Shown in pieces: positions 44,117-51,983 of a DNA stretch of 64,000 bases. This stretch comes from Chitinophaga sp. CF418 (GTDB taxonomy: Bacteria; Bacteroidota; Bacteroidia; Chitinophagales; Chitinophagaceae). The position numbers were made by a program, and so were the translations under genes. Numbering within the stretch: position 1 is the stretch's first letter; each line of letters opens with the position of its first letter. The notes beneath the pieces are model-generated. The model was not told the origin of the DNA. It did no database searches and saw only the letters and a program-made list of their open reading frames with translations. The DNA lies in assembly GCF_900142925.1 (NCBI RefSeq), contig NZ_FRCN01000021.1, positions 1-64,000 on the forward strand, given 5' to 3'.

Positions 44117-44460
44117 CCGTTATCATCATAAACACCCAGCCAGGTAGGCCATGGAGAGCCCGTTACTACCGTAATAAAATAAAAAGCCCCACCTACGGTA
44201 GTAGTAGATTGGGTAGTGCCTGTATACAAAGGGGAAGGGAAAGGAGCACTAACCGGAAGCTCCCAGGTATCCGTACGGAAAGTACGATATGGCGCTTCTG
44301 CGGCATAGGTAAGGTTCCTTGAGGCTCCGTTCTGAGAGAAATTACCTGTAGTTGCATAAAACAGGTTAGTGAGTCCCCGCCGTTTGGCTCTGAATGACAT
44401 TGTCCCCACCAAAACTGCAGACAAGGCGATCATTGTTAGAATAATCCTGGCCTTTTTCAT
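44110..44460 (-). CDS. Small secreted protein (module 3)
   Basis: 116 residues. Signal peptide MKKAKIILTMIALSAVLVGTMS, nearly the same as in the pair at 6599/7346 (MKKAKIILS). The mature part has Asn/Thr-rich stretches (TTGNFSQNGASRNLTYAAEAPYRTF) and the ending GVYDDNGQ shared with the module 2 protein. No cysteines. It is the last gene after susD (82-nt gap) and overlaps the S9 peptidase stop by 7 nt. Function unknown; every module of this type has one next to SusCD. Confidence 0.75.
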   Translation of the reverse strand: MKKARIILTMIALSAVLVGTMSFRAKRRGLTNLFYATTGNFSQNGASRNLTYAAEAPYRTFRTDTWELPVSAPFPSPLYTGTTQSTTTVGGAFYFITVVTGSPWPTWLGVYDDNGQ

Positions 44461-44542
44461 AACATAAAGCGTTTGAATTAAAGGTAGGAAGACTAAAATG
44501 GAAAAGAATTAGGAACAAAAAACAGGACTTTGGAGACAGCGT

Positions 44543-45907
44543 TTATTCTTGGTACCCCTCGTTTTGCGTAAGGTTCGGGTTTAACAGCATCTCGCTTCTC
44601 GGAATAGGATACCATTGCTGATATGCTTTCCAGTTGCCACCTTTAGCAGCTGTGGCTGCCTTCATCACATTATTAACCTTATGGGTTCGTTTGAGATCTA
44701 ACCAGCGGTGGCCCCATTCGGAGAACAATTCCACCTGTCTTTCATGTTGGATAGCATCGTCTATCGGGCCGGCACCATTGATCCTGGGCACAGGTAAACC
44801 AGCCCGCTGCCGCACCACCATAAGATCTTTCAGGGCGCCATCCTTGTCTGCCGAGTGTAATCTGGCTTCTGCCCTGATCAGGTACTGCTCTGCCAGACGC
44901 AATACCATGAGGTACTCTGTTACTGGCTTTGTTGCATCTGCTGCTTTGTATTTGTAAGGATAACGATCACTCACGCCAGCCAACCAATATTGCTTACGCA
45001 GATCATCTTTTTCGAATATCTGCATGAAGGTCTGCGCTGCGAAAACAGGAAGTTGTTGTATGAACAGCATGGCGTCTTCTGTAAAAGTCTTATTCACCGG
45101 TTGTATTTGCCAGATAGCTTCTTTGCTGTTTTTCAGGAAAACCTTTGATAATGGAACAGTATCGTATACAGCTTTATTGTCAATAATGGCTGTTGCGGCT
45201 GTGATAGCCGCCTGCCAGTTATTCCGGTATAGATGCACCCGGGCCAGTAAAGCAGTAGCCGCCCATTTGTTGGGCCGTACGCGCTCGGGTGTGGTAGATA
45301 ATATGTCTGCCTGCACATAGTCCGTCCGCAGCAGCGTTACAGCATCTTCCAGGTCTTGTTGGATCCGTTCATAAACTTTCACAACCGGCGTGCGGCGCAT
45401 GGTGGCATTTACCTTATAGTCAGTGCCGGTCACCAATGGCACTTCATCAAACAGGTTCACCAGGTAGAAATAACAGAAAGCCCTGACAAACATTGCCTCT
45501 CCTGTTAATTGCTGCCTGATGGCAGGCGTAAGGCGGGTAGAAGCCGTTAGTCCCTCGATAGCGGCATTAGCCTGATAGATGTATTTGTATAGCAATCTCC
45601 ATATCGGTACAGTATTAGGCGTTACCTGGTTTTTATACATATCGAGGGACAATTCATCCTCCTGTTGTAACAGGAACTCATCGGCAGAGAGCCCACAGAG
45701 ATAGGAAAGACCTTCTGCTCCCATGAATGCCCCATCGTTGCTCATATTATAGAACAATCCCGTCAGTACTGCAGCCGCACTAGCATCAGACTGATATACG
45801 GTACCAGAAGTGCCTCCATCCACCGGATCTCCGGGATCCAGCAATTTGCGACAGCTACCGCAAAATAGCAGGAAGAAGAGCAATAATATTATCCATCGCA
45901 TTCCCAA
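44543..45907 (-). CDS. SusD/RagB-family lipoprotein (module 3)
   Basis: 454 residues with signal MGMRWIILLLFFLLFCGSC (lipobox FCGSC). Family blocks: GEAMFVRAFCYFYLVNLFDEVP, RPNKWAATALLARVHLYRNNW, LRLAEQYLIRAEARLHSAD, ERQVELFSEWGHRWLDLKRTH, NPNLTQNEGYQE. It is closer to the module 1 protein than to module 2. It follows susC by 5 nt. It should cap the SusC channel and bind the imported ligand; peptide is the best guess from the neighbouring peptidase. Confidence 0.93.
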   Translation of the reverse strand: MGMRWIILLLFFLLFCGSCRKLLDPGDPVDGGTSGTVYQSDASAAAVLTGLFYNMSNDGAFMGAEGLSYLCGLSADEFLLQQEDELSLDMYKNQVTPNTVPIWRLLYKYIYQANAAIEGLTASTRLTPAIRQQLTGEAMFVRAFCYFYLVNLFDEVPLVTGTDYKVNATMRRTPVVKVYERIQQDLEDAVTLLRTDYVQADILSTTPERVRPNKWAATALLARVHLYRNNWQAAITAATAIIDNKAVYDTVPLSKVFLKNSKEAIWQIQPVNKTFTEDAMLFIQQLPVFAAQTFMQIFEKDDLRKQYWLAGVSDRYPYKYKAADATKPVTEYLMVLRLAEQYLIRAEARLHSADKDGALKDLMVVRQRAGLPVPRINGAGPIDDAIQHERQVELFSEWGHRWLDLKRTHKVNNVMKAATAAKGGNWKAYQQWYPIPRSEMLLNPNLTQNEGYQE

Positions 45908-45912
45908 ACAGT

Positions 45913-48900
45913 TTAAAGCGATATTTTCAGTCCGGCAGATAACACCCTCAAAGGAGGAATGGCTGTCCTTGACTGCGTTTCAGGGTCCAGGCCCTTATAG
46001 CTGGTCAGGGTGAACAGGTTCTGCGCCTGTATATACACCCTGCTGTCATGCAAGTGTAGTCTGTCCTGCATTTTCCTCGGCAATAACCAGGCGGCTTCCA
46101 TATAACGGCAGCGTACAAATGAGGCATCCTCATATCCCAGGTCGCTTTTCATTGCCTTTTTGTACCCTTCCCGCAAGCTACCACTCTGGGTATACCGCTG
46201 ACGGTCGGTAACATCACCCGGCTTTTGCCACCTGGATAACACCACTGCATATTGATTTTGCTGGAATCCCGGCATAAAGCTGGGATCAAAAGTGGTATTG
46301 ATCCCTTGCTGCTTTGTAAACTGCAGCAGGATTTCCAGCTGGAATCGTCCTATCCGCACACTATTTTGCCAGCCGCCGAAGCAAACCGGCACACTGTTCA
46401 CCGACAGGCTTTCTACCGCTTTTTCTGCCGGTACCGGATGATTGTTTGCATCCGCAAAAAGGTAAGTCCCCGTAGCAGGATCTACACCCATGGAGGTAGC
46501 CACATAACGCTGCGACAAAGGTTCTCCTTCCACAAATCCGGTAGCACCCAGGATGGAAATAGTAGGATCCGGGTAGTGGACCAGCTTATTGCGGCCAAAG
46601 GAAATATTGAACGAGGAGGCCCACTCCAACTTTTTATTCCGGATGTACCGGGTAGACAATGTAAACTCCCAACCTGTGTTCCGGATCACGGCAGGCAGGT
46701 TACCTATAATGCTACCGGCGCCGGTAATATCCGGTAAAGGGTAAGAGACCAGCTGATTGGAAGACCGGTAGATAAAATGACTGGCAGAGAAGAGGATCTT
46801 ATCCTTCAGAAAACCCAGTTCCAGCCCGGCTTCTGACTTCTGTGTCAGCTCCCAGGCGAAATCCGCATTGAACAAACGGCTGGGCTTCAGGCCTATTACA
46901 CCCTGATAAGATCCGCTCACGTCGTTATACTGGTCCAGGTACTGGTAATCCCCTATCTGGTCATTGCCGGTGGTGCCGTAGCTCAGTCTCAGTTTACCGA
47001 AACTCAGTACCCGACGCAGGTGACACATAAAAGGTTCTTCAGAAAAGATCCATCCCGCACCGGCAGCGGCAAAGATGGCGAACTGCTTCCGCGGACCAAA
47101 CCGGCTGCTGCCATCCCGGCGTACACTGAGATTCAGCAGGTAGCGGTTCTTCCAGTTCAGTCCTGTTCTGCCGAACAGGGCCACATAACGGTAGGAAGCG
47201 CCTTCTGTTTTACCATATACCGTATCTGCATAACGGATATTCCGGATCAGCAGATCATTTTTGAACCCATCTGCGTTGATGTTCTCACGGGTTTCGTTAT
47301 ATCCCTGTATGGTGCCCCCTACGACCGTTTCCAGCCGCAATGCTCCTGCCTGGTATACATGGCTTAGCTGGGGCTCAATAATGCGGGAAATGGCCTCATA
47401 ATCGTATTTATGCAGGGAGCCTGTTCTGCCATTCCGCAGCGCAGGTGCATACATTTCAATAGGGAGGATAGTTTCCGATTTACCGGTCAGCCAGTTATAG
47501 CCCATGGTGGTCTTGAGTACAAGACCAGGCAGCAGCCGGTATTGCAGTCCGACGTTTCCCAGCACATTTTTCACATTAGCATCAAAAAGAGGTCCTATCA
47601 GGGCAATATATGGATTCAGCCAGGCGTAATTCAGGCTGCCATCTTCCAGGTACACCGGCGGTGCATTGGGCGGCAGCATAATCTGGCTGGTGAAATCAAG
47701 ACCAGGTAAGGAAGTTTTATCTGCCAGGAAACTGCCGGTAAAGGTAGCATTGAAGCGCTGGTCGGTTGATGAGCTGCTGGCACTGAAATGTATCCCTCCG
47801 CGGGTATCCCCGAACTTGCCGGGGAAGACGGTGTTTTCCTTGCGGTAATGACCGCTCAGGAGGTATTGGAAACTCTTATTTCCGCCAGATACAGATGCCT
47901 GGGCATTGGTTACCGAGGCCGTCCCTCCCGTCAATTGCTTTTGCCAGTCGGTATAACGGGTGGTATCCCATTTCAGCAGATCAACGGCGTTCCTTTCTGT
48001 AGGCGTGACACCGTCGTTCCTGAATGCCTCCCGGCGCATGGTTAAGTATTGTTGGGTGTTCAGCAATTTTACTTTCCGGGATGTTTGTCCGAAGCCCCGG
48101 TTCACGTTGACCGTAAATTGTGTTTTCCCGGGCTGGCCTTTACGGGTGGAGATGAGCACCACACCATTGGCGCCCCGGGAACCATAAATGGCGGTAGCAT
48201 CTGCATCCTTCAGCACTTCTATGCTTTCCACATCTTCCGCGTTAATGAAGTTAAAGGCAGAAGCCTTATCTCCCCAGATCTGTGAACCCAAACCGCCGGT
48301 CAGGGTAGGATTATAAGGGATGCCATCGATGATGAAGAGGGGCTGTGTACCGTTCACCAGGCTATTTTGTCCGCGGATCTGCACTTTCATCGCCATACCC
48401 GGCACACCACCAGTTTGGGTGATCAACATACCGGGCACCCTGCCCTGCAGGGCCATTAAGAGGTTGGTACCAGACTGGCCGGCAATGAAGTCTCCTTTGA
48501 CAGTGGTAACGTTCCCGGTATTAAACCGCTGAGTTGTGGTGCCATAGCCGATAATGACCGTTTCATCCAGCACCTTGCCTATGATCAGTTTTGGCGTATC
48601 GGATATGTCTAATGGCTGAAGTGAGGGTCCCATTGGCAGCGGGGCCTTCTGCACATTGATAGAGCGGTCATCAAACTTCCAGGTATAACTGTCTTTCAGC
48701 ACCGCATTGAGCACGTCGGGCAAAGCCGCTTTTCTGAAGCGGACATCCAGCGTACGGTTTACATCCACTTCCGGGGGATAGCTGAAGTAATACTTGGTCT
48801 GTGCCTCTATCTGCGAAAAAATGTATTTAAGCGTAACATGCCTACCCACGATGGTCACTTTTTCCCGGGCATAGGACTGCCCTGCCACCTGGTACAAACA

Positions 48901-48966
48901 ACAGGTATGCAATAGCAGGAGGAGCGTGCAGAATGTGGCAGGTTTGGGCATCCCCATAAAAAGCAT
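45913..48966 (-). CDS. SusC-like transporter with STN but no CarboxypepD domain (module 3)
   Basis: 1017 residues, about 70 fewer than the other two. Signal peptide within 1-29 (a start at Met6 is also possible), STN about 36-106 (KVTIVGRHVTLKYIFSQI), then almost directly KLIIGKVLDETVIIGYGTTTQ (126-146) and the plug. In module 1 a full CarboxypepD-reg-like domain lies between these points. LIIGKVLDE is how such a domain begins and LDETVIIGYG how the linker after it ends, so a deletion between two LDE stretches would explain it. The rest of plug and barrel is intact (LKDADATAIYGSRGANGVV). Confidence 0.92.
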   Translation of the reverse strand: MLFMGMPKPATFCTLLLLLHTCCLYQVAGQSYAREKVTIVGRHVTLKYIFSQIEAQTKYYFSYPPEVDVNRTLDVRFRKAALPDVLNAVLKDSYTWKFDDRSINVQKAPLPMGPSLQPLDISDTPKLIIGKVLDETVIIGYGTTTQRFNTGNVTTVKGDFIAGQSGTNLLMALQGRVPGMLITQTGGVPGMAMKVQIRGQNSLVNGTQPLFIIDGIPYNPTLTGGLGSQIWGDKASAFNFINAEDVESIEVLKDADATAIYGSRGANGVVLISTRKGQPGKTQFTVNVNRGFGQTSRKVKLLNTQQYLTMRREAFRNDGVTPTERNAVDLLKWDTTRYTDWQKQLTGGTASVTNAQASVSGGNKSFQYLLSGHYRKENTVFPGKFGDTRGGIHFSASSSSTDQRFNATFTGSFLADKTSLPGLDFTSQIMLPPNAPPVYLEDGSLNYAWLNPYIALIGPLFDANVKNVLGNVGLQYRLLPGLVLKTTMGYNWLTGKSETILPIEMYAPALRNGRTGSLHKYDYEAISRIIEPQLSHVYQAGALRLETVVGGTIQGYNETRENINADGFKNDLLIRNIRYADTVYGKTEGASYRYVALFGRTGLNWKNRYLLNLSVRRDGSSRFGPRKQFAIFAAAGAGWIFSEEPFMCHLRRVLSFGKLRLSYGTTGNDQIGDYQYLDQYNDVSGSYQGVIGLKPSRLFNADFAWELTQKSEAGLELGFLKDKILFSASHFIYRSSNQLVSYPLPDITGAGSIIGNLPAVIRNTGWEFTLSTRYIRNKKLEWASSFNISFGRNKLVHYPDPTISILGATGFVEGEPLSQRYVATSMGVDPATGTYLFADANNHPVPAEKAVESLSVNSVPVCFGGWQNSVRIGRFQLEILLQFTKQQGINTTFDPSFMPGFQQNQYAVVLSRWQKPGDVTDRQRYTQSGSLREGYKKAMKSDLGYEDASFVRCRYMEAAWLLPRKMQDRLHLHDSRVYIQAQNLFTLTSYKGLDPETQSRTAIPPLRVLSAGLKISL

Positions 48967-49033
48967 GTTGCGGCTATTATCATATAAGTAGCGTTGAATA
49001 ACAAAAAGTACTCACGCGGATTATTTTTAGCCC

Positions 49034-49078
49034 TTAACAAGCTATTAACTCATGCCCGTTTCAAAATTGATACATTTA
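49034..49078 (+). promoter_or_regulatory. TTAAC-N6-TTAAC promoter, site 3
   Basis: TTAAC at 49034 and 49045, 21 nt, then TACATTTA at 49071-49078. It lies 26 nt before the ATG at 49105, which supports that start and makes the longer reading frame from 48994 untenable. Confidence 0.7.
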
Positions 49079-49104
49079 CTCATAAAGAAAATAGAGTCTT
49101 TGTT

Positions 49105-49653
49105 ATGAATTCATTGATTAATAACTATTCAGAAGACGAGCTATTTCAACTCATTCAACAGGGAAGCGAGGCTGCTTTTGCTGTCCTGTACCAACGTTAT
49201 CTTGATTTGCTGTTTTCCAGGGCCTACACTATCCTGCAGAACGAAGATGAAGCCAAAGATGTGATCCAGGAAGTGCTGATCTGGCTATGGGACCACCGGG
49301 CCTCCGTGCAGATCAATACTAACCTGAAGACTTATCTGACCGGCGCTGTACAACTACGCTGTGCCGATGTGATCAGGAAGAAGGCCAACCGCAATAGCCG
49401 CCAGCAGATCTATGCCTCCCTGAGTACAACCATCACGGGTACTCCTTCCCTGGAGACAAAAGAGCTCGGTAATCAGCTGCATGCCGCGATGGCGCTGATC
49501 AGCCCTACGAGCAGGAAAGTGTTCATCCTGTCATATATCGAAAAAAAGCCATTGAAAGAGATCGCAGCCACCATGAACATGAAGGTGCAGACTGCGAAAA
49601 ACCATATGCAGCAAGCATTAAAGACACTCCGCCAACATCTTCAAAAAAATTAA
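49105..49653 (+). CDS. ECF RNA polymerase sigma factor (module 3)
   Basis: 182 residues from the ATG at 49105. Region 2 (LIQQGSEAAFAVLYQRYLDLLFSRA, DVIQEVLIWLWDHRAS) and region 4 (YIEKKPLKEIAATMNMKVQTAKNHM) are complete. It is closest to the module 1 sigma in this window. The FecR gene follows after 70 nt, and the STN-type transporter is divergent. Unlike modules 1 and 2, no second sigma gene lies between FecR and the AraC-like gene. Confidence 0.93.
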   Translation: MNSLINNYSEDELFQLIQQGSEAAFAVLYQRYLDLLFSRAYTILQNEDEAKDVIQEVLIWLWDHRASVQINTNLKTYLTGAVQLRCADVIRKKANRNSRQQIYASLSTTITGTPSLETKELGNQLHAAMALISPTSRKVFILSYIEKKPLKEIAATMNMKVQTAKNHMQQALKTLRQHLQKN

Positions 49654-49723
49654 GCTTTTCACCCAGTACTTTTTTACAACCGGCGACTACTATATAGTGA
49701 ATCAGATTTTCACCAGGATTATC

Positions 49724-50857
49724 ATGCCGGTAGATCCAGAATATATCGAACAACTGGTACTGGAAGAAATAACAGGCACCATCTCACCTGAAGACAGTAT
49801 CGCCCTCAAAAGACTCCTGGAACAGGAACCGGAGGCATATGCCATCTGGCAGCGGATGCATCGGCAACTGACAGGCGGTTATATACAATCCGTCCGTGAA
49901 AGTCTGCATGATACGCTGGGTGTGGAGCAGGTATTTGCTACCGCCAGAAGGCGTAAACGGCGTAAAATATTCATAGGGACTACCCTGGGTGTAGCGGCTT
50001 CGCTGCTGGTACTCTCAGTAGTCTACAAGATAATGATACCGGCATACCAACCCGTTTTGCCGGCGCCGATCTCCTCTTTCACCCTCAAATCTGTTGCGTT
50101 GCAGCTGCCCGATGGACAATTACTCCATCTGGGCAGCGGGCAGCAGCAGGAAGTGAATGGGATCATTTTCCGGGAAGAGGCCGGAAGATTGTCCTGGTCT
50201 GGCGCCAACAGTTCACAGATGGCCAGGTTAATTGTTCCCCCGGGGAAAGATTATTCCGTTCGTCTCCCGGACGGTACGGATGTTATGCTCAACGCAGCTA
50301 CCACACTGGAAATGCCCCTTGCATTCGACGATAGCCGGGAAGTGACCGTGAATGGGGAAGCCTATTTCACAGTAGCTAAAAATGAGGAAAAGCCCTTTCG
50401 GGTGCATTTACCGAAGAGTGCCGTACAGGTATTAGGCACTTCGTTCAATGTAAACACCTACGATAGCGGCCAGGTGAGAGTAGCACTGGAATCGGGCGCT
50501 GTTAAGATGCTCACTAATGATGGGGACGTCTTATTACAGCCAGGGAAGGCGGTCCACTACCAGCCCGGAGTAAGACCAATCGCTGCAGCCTTTGATGCCC
50601 ATGCAGTACTTTCCTGGAAAAGTGGCTACTATGTATTTGAGAATACCCCTGTTTCAACTATTGGTGATGTGATTGAACGAACTTATCGTGTGAGGGTGAT
50701 CATTGACTCAAAGGCGACTGCTGAGAAAACATATTCATCCAGGCTGGAAAAAGGGATGCCCCTGGAAAAGTTCCTGGAACGATTAAAGACACTTAACAAC
50801 ATAGATTATCGATTTGAAAACGGAAACACTATAGTGCATTTGTTATACCGAACGTAA
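49724..50857 (+). CDS. FecR-type anti-sigma factor (module 3)
   Basis: 377 residues from the ATG at 49724 (a GTG at 49697 would add nine). N-terminal sigma-binding part with EYIEQLVLEEITGTISPEDS, membrane segment about 90-110 (IGTTLGVAASLLVLSVVYKIM), FecR domain (IVPPGKDYSVRLPDGTDVMLNA, VLGTSFNVNTYD) and DUF4974-like tail (TPVSTIGDVIERTYRVRVIID). Pairs with the sigma factor at 49105 and the STN domain of the transporter at 45913. Confidence 0.93.
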   Translation: MPVDPEYIEQLVLEEITGTISPEDSIALKRLLEQEPEAYAIWQRMHRQLTGGYIQSVRESLHDTLGVEQVFATARRRKRRKIFIGTTLGVAASLLVLSVVYKIMIPAYQPVLPAPISSFTLKSVALQLPDGQLLHLGSGQQQEVNGIIFREEAGRLSWSGANSSQMARLIVPPGKDYSVRLPDGTDVMLNAATTLEMPLAFDDSREVTVNGEAYFTVAKNEEKPFRVHLPKSAVQVLGTSFNVNTYDSGQVRVALESGAVKMLTNDGDVLLQPGKAVHYQPGVRPIAAAFDAHAVLSWKSGYYVFENTPVSTIGDVIERTYRVRVIIDSKATAEKTYSSRLEKGMPLEKFLERLKTLNNIDYRFENGNTIVHLLYRT

Positions 50858-50868
50858 ACAACCTTGCT

Positions 50869-51858
50869 ATGCAATCCACATTATTTAAAGCTAATAAACT
50901 ATTACTAATCGAAAAGGACAAACAGTCTTACATTTCTGCCAACTGCCTGCCGCTGGAGTACATGAAACTCATTATCCCCTATGCAGGTTTGTATTTCCGG
51001 GAAGATGAGGAGTGTGAGATGCTTTCCCAGCACATCAGCGCAGGCCCATTTTCACTATGGATGCACGACATTTTTGCGAAGGACAGGATAACATTGTTGC
51101 CATACACGCCGTATCATATCTGGACGCTGCATTTTATGTATGAAGACAGTCTGGTGATCGAAGGTAAAGAGAATCCCCCTTATCTGCTCGAAGAACGGGA
51201 ATGCAATCTGTTCAACCTGCACCCGGGGCTACATCCTGTTCCCATGGAAGCCAACAGGAAAGTATTGTCGGTACACGTCAACATTCGTCCTGAGTTCTTC
51301 CCAAAACTCGTGGAGAAGTATCCTGCGCTCAGGGAGTTACTGAGCCGGCCCATTCCTGCAGCAAGCAGTGTGCTCAATGATCATCCTCATCCCATCAGTG
51401 CTGTTTGTGACCTGCTCATACAACGGATCCTGACTTGCCGTTATACAGGCAGGAAGGCACATACATTCATCTATCGTTGCATTCTTGACCTGCTGCTGAA
51501 TTATGCCCAAAGGGAAGCGCAAGCACATGAGCCATTCCTGTTCAGTAGTCTTGAGCATCGTGAAACTTACCGGCAGATCTTCAGATTCCTGGTAGAGAAT
51601 CCGTACAAGACATATTCACTGGCAGAATTGGCACTGATGTATGACTTACCTGTGGCAGAATTATCACAGGGATTCCTGCAGCATTATGCTATCTCCATTG
51701 AAGATTTCACTCACATGATAAGAATGACGGCAACTTATCATCTGTTGCATAAAAAGAACTGTTCACTACCTGTTATAGCTGAAGCGGCTGGTTTCAAAAC
51801 TACAGATGAGATGGTAAACCAACTCGAAACATATTATGAATTCAAAATAAAAAAATGA
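50869..51858 (+). CDS. AraC-like regulator, module-associated family (copy 3)
   Basis: 329 residues, 11 nt after fecR. It has the best preserved C-terminal AraC-type region of the four: YRQIFRFLVENPYKTYSLAELALMYDLPVAELSQGF in pattern, HYAISIEDFTHMIRM, then LPVIAEAAGFKTTDEMVNQLETYYEF, where the AAGF anchor of the second helix-turn-helix is present. The N-terminal part keeps the family motifs (ANKLLLIEKDKQSY, LSQHISAGPFSLWMHDIFAKD, LFNLHPGLHPVPMEA). Probably a DNA-binding regulator of the module genes, ligand unknown. Confidence 0.72.
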   Translation: MQSTLFKANKLLLIEKDKQSYISANCLPLEYMKLIIPYAGLYFREDEECEMLSQHISAGPFSLWMHDIFAKDRITLLPYTPYHIWTLHFMYEDSLVIEGKENPPYLLEERECNLFNLHPGLHPVPMEANRKVLSVHVNIRPEFFPKLVEKYPALRELLSRPIPAASSVLNDHPHPISAVCDLLIQRILTCRYTGRKAHTFIYRCILDLLLNYAQREAQAHEPFLFSSLEHRETYRQIFRFLVENPYKTYSLAELALMYDLPVAELSQGFLQHYAISIEDFTHMIRMTATYHLLHKKNCSLPVIAEAAGFKTTDEMVNQLETYYEFKIKK

Positions 51859-51983
51859 GGATCAATATCTGGTAGCACTGTTACCATTCATCTCTTACTG
51901 CAACTAATTATGTCCTAAGGCCTGCATAATGTCAGACTGTCGAGGCCGGGTTAACATAATTATCTACAGCTTAAAAACCAACC

